From the NCBI GenBank assembly GCA_958295915.1, contig OY282381.1, positions 2,440,722 through 2,504,721 of the forward strand: 64,000 nt of DNA, in the 5' to 3' direction. Every line of letters begins with the position of its first letter. Position 1 is the stretch's first letter. The notes beneath the pieces are model-generated. The model worked only from the letters and a program-made list of their open reading frames with translations, made no database searches and was not told the origin of the DNA. Below are positions 49,003 through 57,442 of the stretch, in pieces. A program made the position numbers and the translations under genes. This stretch comes from an uncultured Caldilineaceae bacterium. GTDB lineage: Bacteria > Chloroflexota > Anaerolineae > Caldilineales > Caldilineaceae.

Positions 49003-50508
49003 TCACATGCACGCATTGCCTTGTTCATCGATGTAGCGATGGGCATATCCTTCGAAGGCTGCCTGGTTTTGCTCAATGCATTCGTCGATGCTGATCTCGT
49101 CCAGAAGGTAGCTCCACCACGCCTTTCCACACAGTTCCGATGCCTCCAGATCCATGGTGACGATCTCATACTGGAACATCGTCACGTAGCCGATGGACTC
49201 GACCAGCCCCTTGTGCGCTTCTGCAAAGCGGTCGGGTACCGCGGTACCCTTGACATTGGGCATGTTCTGTCCGATCTCCCCCTGTACCTTCTCTACATTT
49301 TCAGGATGCGACATGAATCGCAGGAGATCGATGGCTGTGTCCAGAACGCCATCCCGGCGCGCGCGCGTGGAGATCGCGTAGTTGTCCGTCACGGTGCCGA
49401 CGTTCGGGGCCACAGTGGGCGGGTCGGTCACGTACTCACTGCTTGCCTTGGTCAGCGGAGGCGCCCAAAAAGTAGCCCACTCGAAATCCATCAGCGGATC
49501 GATCTCCAATTGTGGGATGATCCAGGAACCGCTCTCCAGAATCGGCGTCTTTTTGGTGAGGAAGAGCCGGTTTGGGTCCGGGGCTCGCACGGTCCAATCA
49601 GCTCGGCGGTAGGGGACGTTCAGCTTCCATAGCTCCAACCACTGGCGGAACTGGGGCAGATGCGCGTGGTAGATGCCCTCCCGGATGGCGCAGGCAACCT
49701 CGGAAAGCTCGGCGAATCCGAAATCAGGGTTGACCAGCGGCGCCAGGTCACGTTCCATGATCATCGAGCCGATCTGCTGACGGTACCAGGCATCGCTATC
49801 GGCCGGGGGTAAGGTATAGAAGTCGTATCCGATCAGACCGGCATCCTTAGCCACCTGACAGTTCTCGAGGAACTCGGCATAGTTGCTCGGCGTCGAAATG
49901 CCAAGCTCGCCAAACATATCCACGTTGTAGAAGAACCAGGTGGTGTTGATGCCGAAGGCGACGTTGTACAGGTTGCCCTCGATGAACAACATGGTGTTGG
50001 GGGTGGGGAAGAATTGGTCGAGCCAGCGCTCACTGCCCGGCTCGCCGGCCGCAATGTAGGGATTGGGCTCTTCCAGCGCTGCCGACAGGTCGACCCACCA
50101 ATCCTTGTCAACGTCCTCCTTGATAATCCACTGCGCGGCCGGCATAATATGGGGAACCGTGCCGGCCGTCTGCTGGGCCACCATCCATTCGCGGCTGTCA
50201 ACGCCGCTGGGCAGCCTGATCCATTCAATTTCGACCCCGGAATGCTCTGCTGTATAGTCATCGAGCACCTCCAGGATCTTGTCATGCGGATTGGGATTGT
50301 CCTCGCTGCGCTCCATGCTTTCGGTCGGCGTCCAACCGCCCAACCATGCGATCAGATGTTGTGTTGCGGCGGCCGGCTGATCATCGCCGGCGGCGTCCTG
50401 CTGTTGGGACGTCGATGCCGGCGGCGCGCACGCGGCCAGCAGGCTGCCGGCTGACACAGCGCCCACCGTTTTCAGAAAATTCCGTCTGGAGATCGTCGAT
50501 TTCTCCAT
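49003..50508 (-). CDS. Carbohydrate-binding lipoprotein of ABC importer (family 1)
   Basis: About 501 aa from ATG 50508, which has AGGAGG ten bases upstream. The N-terminus has a Tat-type motif and lipobox (SRRNFLKTVG.. GSLLAACAP). The mature protein resembles large family 1 sugar-binding proteins (EIEWIRLPSGVDSREWMVAQ in the first lobe, WLDQFFPTPNTMLFIEGNLY in the hinge region, YAISTRARRDGVLDTAIDLL later). It is the first gene of the long minus-strand cluster, and the divergent PhyH gene starts 380 bases away. The ligand could be a rhamnose- or uronate-containing oligosaccharide, judged only from the downstream enzymes. Confidence 0.9.
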   Translation of the reverse strand: MEKSTISRRNFLKTVGAVSAGSLLAACAPPASTSQQQDAAGDDQPAAATQHLIAWLGGWTPTESMERSEDNPNPHDKILEVLDDYTAEHSGVEIEWIRLPSGVDSREWMVAQQTAGTVPHIMPAAQWIIKEDVDKDWWVDLSAALEEPNPYIAAGEPGSERWLDQFFPTPNTMLFIEGNLYNVAFGINTTWFFYNVDMFGELGISTPSNYAEFLENCQVAKDAGLIGYDFYTLPPADSDAWYRQQIGSMIMERDLAPLVNPDFGFAELSEVACAIREGIYHAHLPQFRQWLELWKLNVPYRRADWTVRAPDPNRLFLTKKTPILESGSWIIPQLEIDPLMDFEWATFWAPPLTKASSEYVTDPPTVAPNVGTVTDNYAISTRARRDGVLDTAIDLLRFMSHPENVEKVQGEIGQNMPNVKGTAVPDRFAEAHKGLVESIGYVTMFQYEIVTMDLEASELCGKAWWSYLLDEISIDECIEQNQAAFEGYAHRYIDEQGNACM

Positions 50509-50890
50509 TTTATCCGTCCTCCTTTTGCGATGGATACACGAATACAGATAATGTGATGAACGTACAGAAAAGCGCAACTCGGTATTCCCGCCATTCAAAA
50601 CGCGACTATAATTTATGTGATCAGGGCGCTCATGCCTCACGGATGCACGTATTGTCGAGAATTGATTTATGGTTGGAAGAGTTAGGTGTCGTATGCGGCC
50701 ACGCGCGCAAGTTTGCCAGGGAAATTGTCTTGTCTATAGTATCAGTGATACCGTTGAACGACAAATTCATGAATTCTAATTGGGGCGGCGCCTGGTTGGA
50801 TGCAGGGCGCTGGCGCATAGCGCTGACCCTCATGCTTGTTGGCGTCCCGTTGCAATCAGATTGTCATGCGTGAAGCTCAGGAGACCCGAT
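50509..50890. other. Divergent promoter region between importer and PhyH genes
   Basis: About 380 bases holding both upstream regions. No repeat family or gene was recognised. A TTGTCT..TATAGT pair near 50730-50742 is close together and not a convincing promoter. Confidence 0.35.
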
Positions 50891-51706
50891 ATGAGATTTC
50901 AATTCGAAGATTGGATGATCCATCAGTATCATCAGCAAGGATTTTTGATCTTTCGGGGCATTGTCCCGCCCTCGCTGTTGACCGATCTGCGACGAGAGGC
51001 GGATACTGCACGAGACCTGGCGCATCGGCTCAATGGGCCGCAGACACAACGCATCCAACCGCTTGATCAGTATGGCGATGACATCGATCTGCAACCGTTC
51101 AAAGAATATGCCGAACTCGAAGTGTTACGCCTGTCGGTTGAGCGACTATTGGGGCCTGGCTATACCCATGCTCATCTGGATATTATGGGTCTGTTGGTGG
51201 AGCCGCAAGAACGTCCCTGGCATTGCGGTTGGCACCGGGATGGGGTAGTGGAAGTGCCAGCCGAAGCTCGAGACGCGCAGATGCAGTCCTTTATGGCGGG
51301 TGTCTGGCATGATCTTCGCTATTTCAATCAGGTCAACTGCGCCATCTACGCCGATGCCTGTACCTGGTATGTGCCAGGCAGTCATCTGCGGCAACAGGAT
51401 CTCCCAGGCGAGATTGAATCGACGGGCGACCCCATTATGAAGCAGCCCCCGGATGACTGGAGCGACGCTGAGGCAGAACAGTTCTATTTTGATCACTGTC
51501 GCTCCATGCCTGGGGCTGTGCAGGTCTATCTGGGGCCGGGTGACTTCATGGTCTATCGCAACCTGGCCTGGCATTGCGGTTTCTATCTGCCTTATCAACC
51601 GCGCGCGACGATCCATGACATCATACGCCATACGGGCCGGAACGCCTGGCTGGACGAGTGGAACAAAGCGAAGCAGGGGGCTGCTGAACGCAGGGCTAGT
51701 GGTTAG
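50891..51706 (+). CDS. Phytanoyl-CoA dioxygenase (PhyH) family protein
   Basis: A 271-residue Fe(II)/2-oxoglutarate dioxygenase. ATG 50891 begins MRFQFEDWMIHQYHQQGFLI, the normal PhyH start; a longer frame upstream is not protein-like. Ligands: HxD in GWHRDGVVE and the distal His in LAWHCGFYLPYQPRAT with the 2-oxoglutarate Arg. YVPGSHLRQQ corresponds to the family's PGSH motif. Clearly different from the other PhyH protein at 31087. Located divergently from the sugar importer. Ends in a family G repeat. Confidence 0.9.
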   Translation: MRFQFEDWMIHQYHQQGFLIFRGIVPPSLLTDLRREADTARDLAHRLNGPQTQRIQPLDQYGDDIDLQPFKEYAELEVLRLSVERLLGPGYTHAHLDIMGLLVEPQERPWHCGWHRDGVVEVPAEARDAQMQSFMAGVWHDLRYFNQVNCAIYADACTWYVPGSHLRQQDLPGEIESTGDPIMKQPPDDWSDAEAEQFYFDHCRSMPGAVQVYLGPGDFMVYRNLAWHCGFYLPYQPRATIHDIIRHTGRNAWLDEWNKAKQGAAERRASG

Positions 51707-51830
51707 TGGTCAGTGGCTTCCTGCACGTCGGCGGCCATGTTGTTCCGTTATGCCCGTGGCTCAATGAGAGTATATCCACTACCTCCACTGTCGTTAGGCA
51801 ATACGCAGACGAAAGCGGCAATAATTCCTA

Positions 51831-54800
51831 ATGCCAACACTCAACCTCAAACCCACGCACAAGCCCATCAGAGAATACTACGCCGCGCTAGAGCGCTTCG
51901 ACCGGCTTGGCGTCAGCTATGAAAGCGCCGTGCGCTCCGCCTTTCAGTCACTGCTTGAACACTGCGCGCGGCAGTGCGCGTGGACCCTGGCGCCGGAACA
52001 GGCGATCGCGCCTCTTGCGCGCAGTGTTCGATGCGCCTCTGCGGGCAAGAGGCGTATCGTGGTCGACGGCGCATTGATCGACGATTTCCAGCTGATCCAT
52101 GGCATCTGGGAGGCGAAGGACATCCACGACGACCTGCTGTCTGAAGCGCGGCGCAAGTTCGAGGCCGGCTATCCGCGCGACAACATCCTCTTCCAGACGC
52201 CGCAACGGGCGATCCTGTGGCAGAACGGTCGGCAGATGCTCGACGCCGATCTGAGCGGCCCGGCGCAGCTGATCGAGACACTGGAAACCTTTTTCAGCTA
52301 CCTTCCGCAGGAGTACGCCGCCTGGGAGGAGGCGCTGGCGCAGTTCAAAGACAGAGTGCCGGACATCGGGCGCAGCCTGGCGCTGTTGATCCACAAGGAG
52401 CGGCAGAGCAACCGCCGCTTTGCCATGGCCTTTGGCGAGTTTCTGGAGACATGTCGCCAATCGATCAACCCCAACCTCTCTGAAGCGGCGGTTGAGGAGA
52501 TGCTGATACAGCATCTGTTGACCGAGCGTCTGTTCCGCACTGTCTTCAACAGCCCCGACTTCACGCGGCGCAATGTCATCGCCAATGAGATCGAGAAGGT
52601 GATCGACGCGCTCACATCGCAGTCGTTCAGGCGGCCTGATTTTCTCCACAGCCTGGACCGCTTCTACGTGGTCATCGAGCGCGTGGCCGCAACCATCAGC
52701 GATTTTTCGCAGAAGCAGCATTTTCTCAACACGGTCTACGAGCAGTTTTTCCAGGGGTTTTCGGTCAGGGTGGCCGATACGCATGGCATCGTCTACACGC
52801 CGCAGCCTATCGTCGATTTCATGGCGCAAAGCGTCGCCCACATCCTGCAGAGCGAGTTTGGGCGCTCGCTATCCGACCCCGGCGTGCATATCATCGACCC
52901 GTTTGTGGGCACGGGCAACTTCATCGTGCGTCTGATGCGGGAGATACGCCGGACTGCGCTGGAGGACAAATACAGGTCGGAGCTGCACTGCAACGAGGTG
53001 ATGCTGCTGCCCTACTACATCGCCAGCATGAACATCGAGCATGAGTTCTATGAGGCAACCGGCACGTATCAGCCCTTTGAAGGTATCTGCCTGGTGGATA
53101 CCTTCGATCTGGCGGAGGACCGCCAGCTGCCGCTGTTCGCGCCGGAGAACACGCGGCGCCTGGAGACGTCGATGTATGTGGTCATCGGCAATCCGCCCTA
53201 CAACGTGGGACAGGTCAATGAGAACGACAACAACAAGAACCGCAAATATGAGACGCTGGATGCGCGGGTGGCGGAGACCTACGCGCACGATTCCAAGGCG
53301 ACCAATAAGAACGCGCTCTCTGACGCGTATGTGAAGGCGATACGCTGGGCAGCGGATCGGATTGGCGAGGAAGGGGTTGTCGCCTTTATCACCAACAACA
53401 GCTTTCTCGACGCTGTGGCGTTTGATGGCATGAGAAAACATCTGGCAGACGATTTCGACGTTCTATACAGTCTCGATTTGGGCGGGAATGCGCGTAAGGG
53501 CTTGAAGGTTTCGGATGCCAATGTATTCGGCATTCGGGTGGGGGTAAGCATCAACCTGTTTGTGAAGCGTAGGGGCGGGCAACCACAAGGCCAGCTATCC
53601 CGTATCTTCTACTATCGAACCGACGATCTGTGGAACAAAAAGCGAAAATTCGACTTTCTGCATGAACGCCAACACGCAGGCAATATCGAGTGGCAAGAGA
53701 TCAGGCCGGACAGGCGAAACACCTGGCTGACAGAGGGACTCCACGCCGAATTCGAGAGCTTCATCCCCCTGGGAAGCAAGGAAGCGAAGGCGAGAAAAGG
53801 CGAGGCGGTGGATGTGATCTTTCACAGGTTCAGTAACGGCGTCAAAACCAATCGGGATGTGTGGGCGTACAACTTCAACCGCGACGCGCTCACAGAGAAC
53901 ATGAGTCGGATGATCGATTTCTACAACGAGCAGGTGTTCAAGTGGGAACGACAGGCAGGCCGAGATGCCAACGTCGATGATTTTGTAGTCTCTGATGACC
54001 GTCGAATTAGCTGGGGCGAGACACTTAAACGAAACTTGACACGAGGGAAAATCGCTGATTTTTCGCAAGAAAAGCTGAGGACATCACTCTATCGCCCGTT
54101 TACACAATCGAACCTTTACTTTGACAGAATGATGAACGAACGTGTATACGTCTGCCCATCCATTTTCCCCGTATCGGAGACCGAAACGGAAAATCGGGCG
54201 ATTATTGTTCCAAGCGCTGGGGGACGCGCTGAGTATTGGTGTTTCTGCACAGATATGATTCCGAATGTAGCGCTAACATCCGTTGATGCTTCCCAATGCT
54301 TTCCCTTCTACACCTACGACATGGACGGCGGCAACCGCCGGGAGAACATCACCGATTGGGCGCTGGCGCAGTTCCGCGCGCGCTACCGCGACGACACAAT
54401 CAGCAAATGGGACATCTTCCATTACGTCTACGCTATCCTCCACCATCCGCACTACCGCGAGCGATACCAGGCCAACCTCAAACGCGACCTGCCGCGCATT
54501 CCCTATCCTGATAATCCTGTGCATCCTGATCGCTTCCGAGCCTTTGTCCAAGCCGGCGCGCGCCTGGGGGAAATCCATGTCGGCTATGAAGAGATGCCCG
54601 CCTATCCCCTGACAGTCAGCGAAAACTCGGATCTGCCGCTCGATTGGCGCGTCGAGAAGATGAAGCTGTCGCGAGACAAAACACAAATTCGATACAATAA
54701 CTTCCTGACACTAGGCGGAATTCCAGCAAAAGCTTTTGACTATCGGCTGGGCAACCGCTCGGCTCTGGAATGGATCATCGATCAATACCAGGTCAAGACA

Positions 54801-54944
54801 GATAAACGCAGCGGCATCGTCAACGACCCCAATCGCGCCGATGACCCGCGGTACATCGTCAAACTGATCGGAAAGGTCATCAGCGTGAGCCTGGAGACGG
54901 TGGAGATTGTAGGCAGCCTGCCGGCGTTGGGGATTGATACGTAG
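51831..54944 (+). CDS. Single-chain restriction-modification enzyme (type IIG/ISP-like)
   Basis: A 1,037-residue protein. The N-terminal region has a PD-(D/E)xK-type nuclease motif (DDFQLIHGIWEAKD, Glu94 and Lys96). The adenine methyltransferase core has motif I DPFVGTGNFIVRL (from residue 356) and the catalytic NPPY motif (454-457). The C-terminal part (IRYNNFLTLGGIPAKAFDYR.. IDQYQVKTDKRSGIVNDPN) is typical of type ISP/IIG target-recognition ends. No helicase domain is present, so it is not a full type ISP enzyme. Three different palindromic repeats are translated inside it: VRCASAGKRR (52026-52055), RRGGQPQGQ (53569-53592) and PDNPVHPDRF (about 54505-54530). The stop codon lies within a fourth repeat. 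It would methylate and cut DNA at one site. Confidence 0.9.
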   Translation: MPTLNLKPTHKPIREYYAALERFDRLGVSYESAVRSAFQSLLEHCARQCAWTLAPEQAIAPLARSVRCASAGKRRIVVDGALIDDFQLIHGIWEAKDIHDDLLSEARRKFEAGYPRDNILFQTPQRAILWQNGRQMLDADLSGPAQLIETLETFFSYLPQEYAAWEEALAQFKDRVPDIGRSLALLIHKERQSNRRFAMAFGEFLETCRQSINPNLSEAAVEEMLIQHLLTERLFRTVFNSPDFTRRNVIANEIEKVIDALTSQSFRRPDFLHSLDRFYVVIERVAATISDFSQKQHFLNTVYEQFFQGFSVRVADTHGIVYTPQPIVDFMAQSVAHILQSEFGRSLSDPGVHIIDPFVGTGNFIVRLMREIRRTALEDKYRSELHCNEVMLLPYYIASMNIEHEFYEATGTYQPFEGICLVDTFDLAEDRQLPLFAPENTRRLETSMYVVIGNPPYNVGQVNENDNNKNRKYETLDARVAETYAHDSKATNKNALSDAYVKAIRWAADRIGEEGVVAFITNNSFLDAVAFDGMRKHLADDFDVLYSLDLGGNARKGLKVSDANVFGIRVGVSINLFVKRRGGQPQGQLSRIFYYRTDDLWNKKRKFDFLHERQHAGNIEWQEIRPDRRNTWLTEGLHAEFESFIPLGSKEAKARKGEAVDVIFHRFSNGVKTNRDVWAYNFNRDALTENMSRMIDFYNEQVFKWERQAGRDANVDDFVVSDDRRISWGETLKRNLTRGKIADFSQEKLRTSLYRPFTQSNLYFDRMMNERVYVCPSIFPVSETETENRAIIVPSAGGRAEYWCFCTDMIPNVALTSVDASQCFPFYTYDMDGGNRRENITDWALAQFRARYRDDTISKWDIFHYVYAILHHPHYRERYQANLKRDLPRIPYPDNPVHPDRFRAFVQAGARLGEIHVGYEEMPAYPLTVSENSDLPLDWRVEKMKLSRDKTQIRYNNFLTLGGIPAKAFDYRLGNRSALEWIIDQYQVKTDKRSGIVNDPNRADDPRYIVKLIGKVISVSLETVEIVGSLPALGIDT
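52026..52055. repeat. Palindromic repeat, family A, inside R-M gene
   Basis: GTTCGATGCGCCTCTGCGGG then CAAGAGGCGT. Diverged copy, open on the plus strand as VRCASAGKRR between the nuclease region and the first beta-strand. Confidence 0.75.
53569..53592. repeat. Dispersed repeat, family D, inside R-M gene
   Basis: GTAGGGGCGGGCAACCACAA GGCC, translated as RRGGQPQGQ. Confidence 0.7.
54505..54530. repeat. TCCTGATAATCCTG repeat inside R-M gene
   Basis: TATCCTGATAATCCTGTGCA TCCTGATCGC, the inverse of the AATCAGGATTATCAGGATG-type repeat also present in the MITE at 11674. Translated as YPDNPVHPDRF. Confidence 0.65.
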
Positions 54945-54980
54945 GGCAATCCTTGTGGTTGCCCCTATGCCCCTACGTGC
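54941..54980. repeat. Dispersed repeat, family D, at end of R-M gene
   Basis: GTAGGGCAATCCTTGTGGTT GCCCCTATGCCCCTACGTGC. Provides the TAG stop of the R-M gene and lies in the 47-base gap to the convergent permease gene; may serve as a bidirectional hairpin. Confidence 0.75.
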
Positions 54981-54991
54981 CCGCCACACCT

Positions 54992-55912
54992 TCAGCTGAC
55001 CTTTTTCCGCAGCCAGCGTTCCCGTTGGATCGGGTCTGAGATGGAGCGCAAGGCTGCGGCCAATAGATTCAAACTGAGTGTAGTCAGGAATATTATCAGC
55101 CCAGGGAAAGCCACTATCCACCAGGCAGAGGCGATATACTGCCTTCCTCCGGAGATCATCAGCCCCCAGGAAGACTGCGGCAGCTGGATGCCAAACCCCA
55201 GAAAGCTCAACCCGGCTTCACTCAGAATCAGGGTTGCGACCTCCAGCGTGCCAAGAATGACGAGGGGGGAGGCTACGTTGGGGACGATATGGCGGAATAT
55301 GATGCGCGTATTGGTGCTGCCAATCGCGATCGCGGCATCGATAAAGGGTGAATTGCGCAAGGCTAAGGTCTGGCCGCGCGCCATGCGCGCGTACGTCATC
55401 CACCTGACGATAGCCAGAACCACCACAAGGTTCAAGAATCCTGGGCCCAGAGAAAAGAGAACCAAGAGCGCCAGCAAGAGCACCGGGACGCTCATCTGAA
55501 TGTCCACCAGGCGCATGATGAGGTCATCGGCAAGGCCGCGGTAGTAGCCGGCGATGATTCCCAGGATGCTGCCGATCAGCCCCGAGACAAGCGCGCTGCT
55601 CAGCCCGACCGTCAGCGAGACCCGCGCCCCAAAGATGATGCGACTCAGGACATCGCGCCCCAGCGGATCAGTACCGAGGATGTGGGGAAGAGAATTTCCA
55701 TGTACGGACGGCGTCATGGGGGGCATATTGCGCATGCGCAGATTCTGTTCGAGCGGGTCATGGGGCGCAACAAGCTCTGCCCCAACCGCCGAAATCAGAA
55801 TCAAGGCGAAGATCGTCAGCGCAACAAAGGTTATCGGGTCGCTCAGCATGGCACGCGCGATGACCCAGCCGGACGCGCTTTTAGGTCGGGCCGCATCTTC
55901 TCTAGTCAACAC
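54992..55912 (-). CDS. Peptide/nickel-type ABC transporter permease (DppC-like)
   Basis: A 306-residue permease. N-terminal FVALTIFALILISAVGAELV, then HILGTDPLGRDVLSRIIFGA, is the diagnostic DppC/OppC sequence; the C-terminal loop IRWMTYARMARGQTLALRNS and SEAGLSFLGFGIQLPQSSWG complete the pattern. Pairs with the DppB-like gene at 56068. Downstream, where DppD/DppF ATPases often lie, a convergent restriction-modification gene is found instead. Confidence 0.95.
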   Translation of the reverse strand: MLTREDAARPKSASGWVIARAMLSDPITFVALTIFALILISAVGAELVAPHDPLEQNLRMRNMPPMTPSVHGNSLPHILGTDPLGRDVLSRIIFGARVSLTVGLSSALVSGLIGSILGIIAGYYRGLADDLIMRLVDIQMSVPVLLLALLVLFSLGPGFLNLVVVLAIVRWMTYARMARGQTLALRNSPFIDAAIAIGSTNTRIIFRHIVPNVASPLVILGTLEVATLILSEAGLSFLGFGIQLPQSSWGLMISGGRQYIASAWWIVAFPGLIIFLTTLSLNLLAAALRSISDPIQRERWLRKKVS

Positions 55913-56067
55913 CGGTCTATCCGTCTGTCATAACCGCTGCGCGTCTCTTTCGGACTTTGATTTGCGTGATTCATGTGATGAAGATGATGAACTGCAGTTA
56001 TCATGGCAATCAGATGAATCACATAAATCAGTGGTCGCAGAGGCGCATTCAACGTTCGCTTTCGGGT
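55913..56067. other. Intergenic repeats between dppC- and dppB-like genes
   Basis: Contains GTGATTCATGTGATGAAGAT and ATGAATCACATAAATCA, an imperfect inverted pair (about 55968-55985 and 56013-56030), then a half family A copy (56038-56054). No gene. Confidence 0.55.
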
Positions 56068-56992
56068 TCACTGAAAGCGAATCTTTGGATTCAGGTATAT
56101 ATAGCTCAGATCAACAAGGAGGTTGACCACAATCACCATGCAGGCGATGACGAACACGGTCGCTTCAACCAGTGGCAGGTCACGCCGCTGCAGCGCTTGT
56201 AATGTCAGTAAGCCAATGCCCGGCCAGGCAAAGACCGTCTCGATCAGAATCGCGCCGTTCAGCATCGAAGATAACATATCGCCACTGATGGTAACGACCG
56301 GGATGGCGGCATTTTTCAGGGCATGAACAAAGACGATACGTCTTTCAGAGAGACCTTTCGCCCTGGCAACGGTAATATGCGGCTGGGTCATTTCGTCCAG
56401 CATCGCGCTGCGGGTAATCTGGGCGATGCGTCCCAGGGGGGCATAGGCGAGTGTCAACGTCGGCAATGTCATGAAGGCAAAGCCACCATAGCCGGATGTT
56501 TTGAACCAGCCAAGCTGAACAGCGAATACCAGGATCAACATCAGAGCCATCCAGAAGTCGACCATGGAAACACCGCCCAGAGAGAGGACATTGATGACTC
56601 GATCCAATACGGTATGCGGTCTGAGCGCTGCCGCTGCGCCCAGGAGGATCCCCAAGGGCGCGGCCAGCAAGAATGCTGCCGCTGTCAGTCTGAATGTCGC
56701 GGGCAGACGCTCTATCACCAGGGGCAGGGTCGGTGTCTTCTGCCAGAAGGAGTCACCAAAATTCAGCCGCACCGCGCGAACGGCGAAATTGGCATACTGC
56801 ACGAGCAGCGGGTCGTTCAAACCCAATTGGTCGCGCACTTGCTGGACGCGCTCTTCAGTGACTTCGACGCCCACCATGATCCGCACCGGATCACCCAGAA
56901 CGCGGCCCGTTATGAAGACGATTGTGAGAACGGCTAAGGCGACGCCAACTGAGTGGATGAAGCGTCTGCGCAGATAGATAAAAATGCGTCAA
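56068..56992 (-). CDS. Peptide/nickel-type ABC transporter permease (DppB-like), frameshift near start
   Basis: The frame from ATG 56886 gives 272 residues, but the typical DppB N-terminus continues upstream in the same frame (IFIYLRRRFIHSVGVALAVL, then TIVFITGRVLGDPVRIMVG) until a TGA. A TTG at 56992 after GGAAGGA would give M-T-H-F-I-Y-L-R-R-R if one A were removed from the AAAAA run at 56980-56984. The gene thus seems intact except for a homopolymer slip, or it uses a rare start. Other signatures: NFGDSFWQKTPTLPLVIERL, the loop DEMTQPHITVARAKGLSERR, and the end DLSYIYLNPKIRF. Confidence 0.85.
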
Positions 56993-56999
56993 TCCTTCC

Positions 57000-57442
57000 C
57001 ATGAGTGATTTATGGAAACAGCCATTGTCCAGTGGTCGGTTGCCAGTAGTCAGCCGGATCTCCTGCCATCAGGCCATACACAGTATATACCAGCCTGTCA
57101 ATCTCGGCTTCCAGCTCGCTGGTGTCCGCCAACGGGCGGTGTCTTTGGCGGACAGGATTCGCGCCGGTTGGGCGTTGTCTCGAAACTTTCGTTTCGATTG
57201 CGTGTCCGGGTTCGCGGCGGGGAAACTGAGTATGAAGACGCCAACGTCGCCCGTCTGGCCGGGCAGCCAGGGCGGATTGGATTTCGTCGTCGGACGGTGC
57301 AACGATGCCCAAAGGCTGGGCGGTTGCACCGTCCGAGCGGATGCTGCCGTTCATCTCCCTCTTTTGCGTTGCATTCATCCTGCTAGAGGTGAGCCAGAGA
57401 CTCACCCCCATTTGGAAATGCCTCCCCGCTCCCCTTGTCACC
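57000..57442. other. Repeat-rich gap with a possible C-terminal gene remnant
   Basis: The minus strand around 57060-57130 reads SELEAEIDRLVYTVYGLMA, the usual last helix of type IIG/Eco57I-like R-M proteins (EIDRLVYxLYGLT). The rest of the gap is hairpins: CTGTCCGCCAAAG/..TGTCCGCCAACGG (57124-57155), a 57290-57335 palindrome with GGTGCAAC/GTTGCACC arms, and a family G copy (57024-57053). I see no complete gene; it may be debris from a lost R-M gene. Confidence 0.4.

Noticed and set aside
57010..57441. 143-codon minus-strand frame as an intact gene
   Set aside because: Mostly hairpin repeats; only a short SELEAEIDRLVYTVYGLMA piece is protein-like, so it is described as possible debris.
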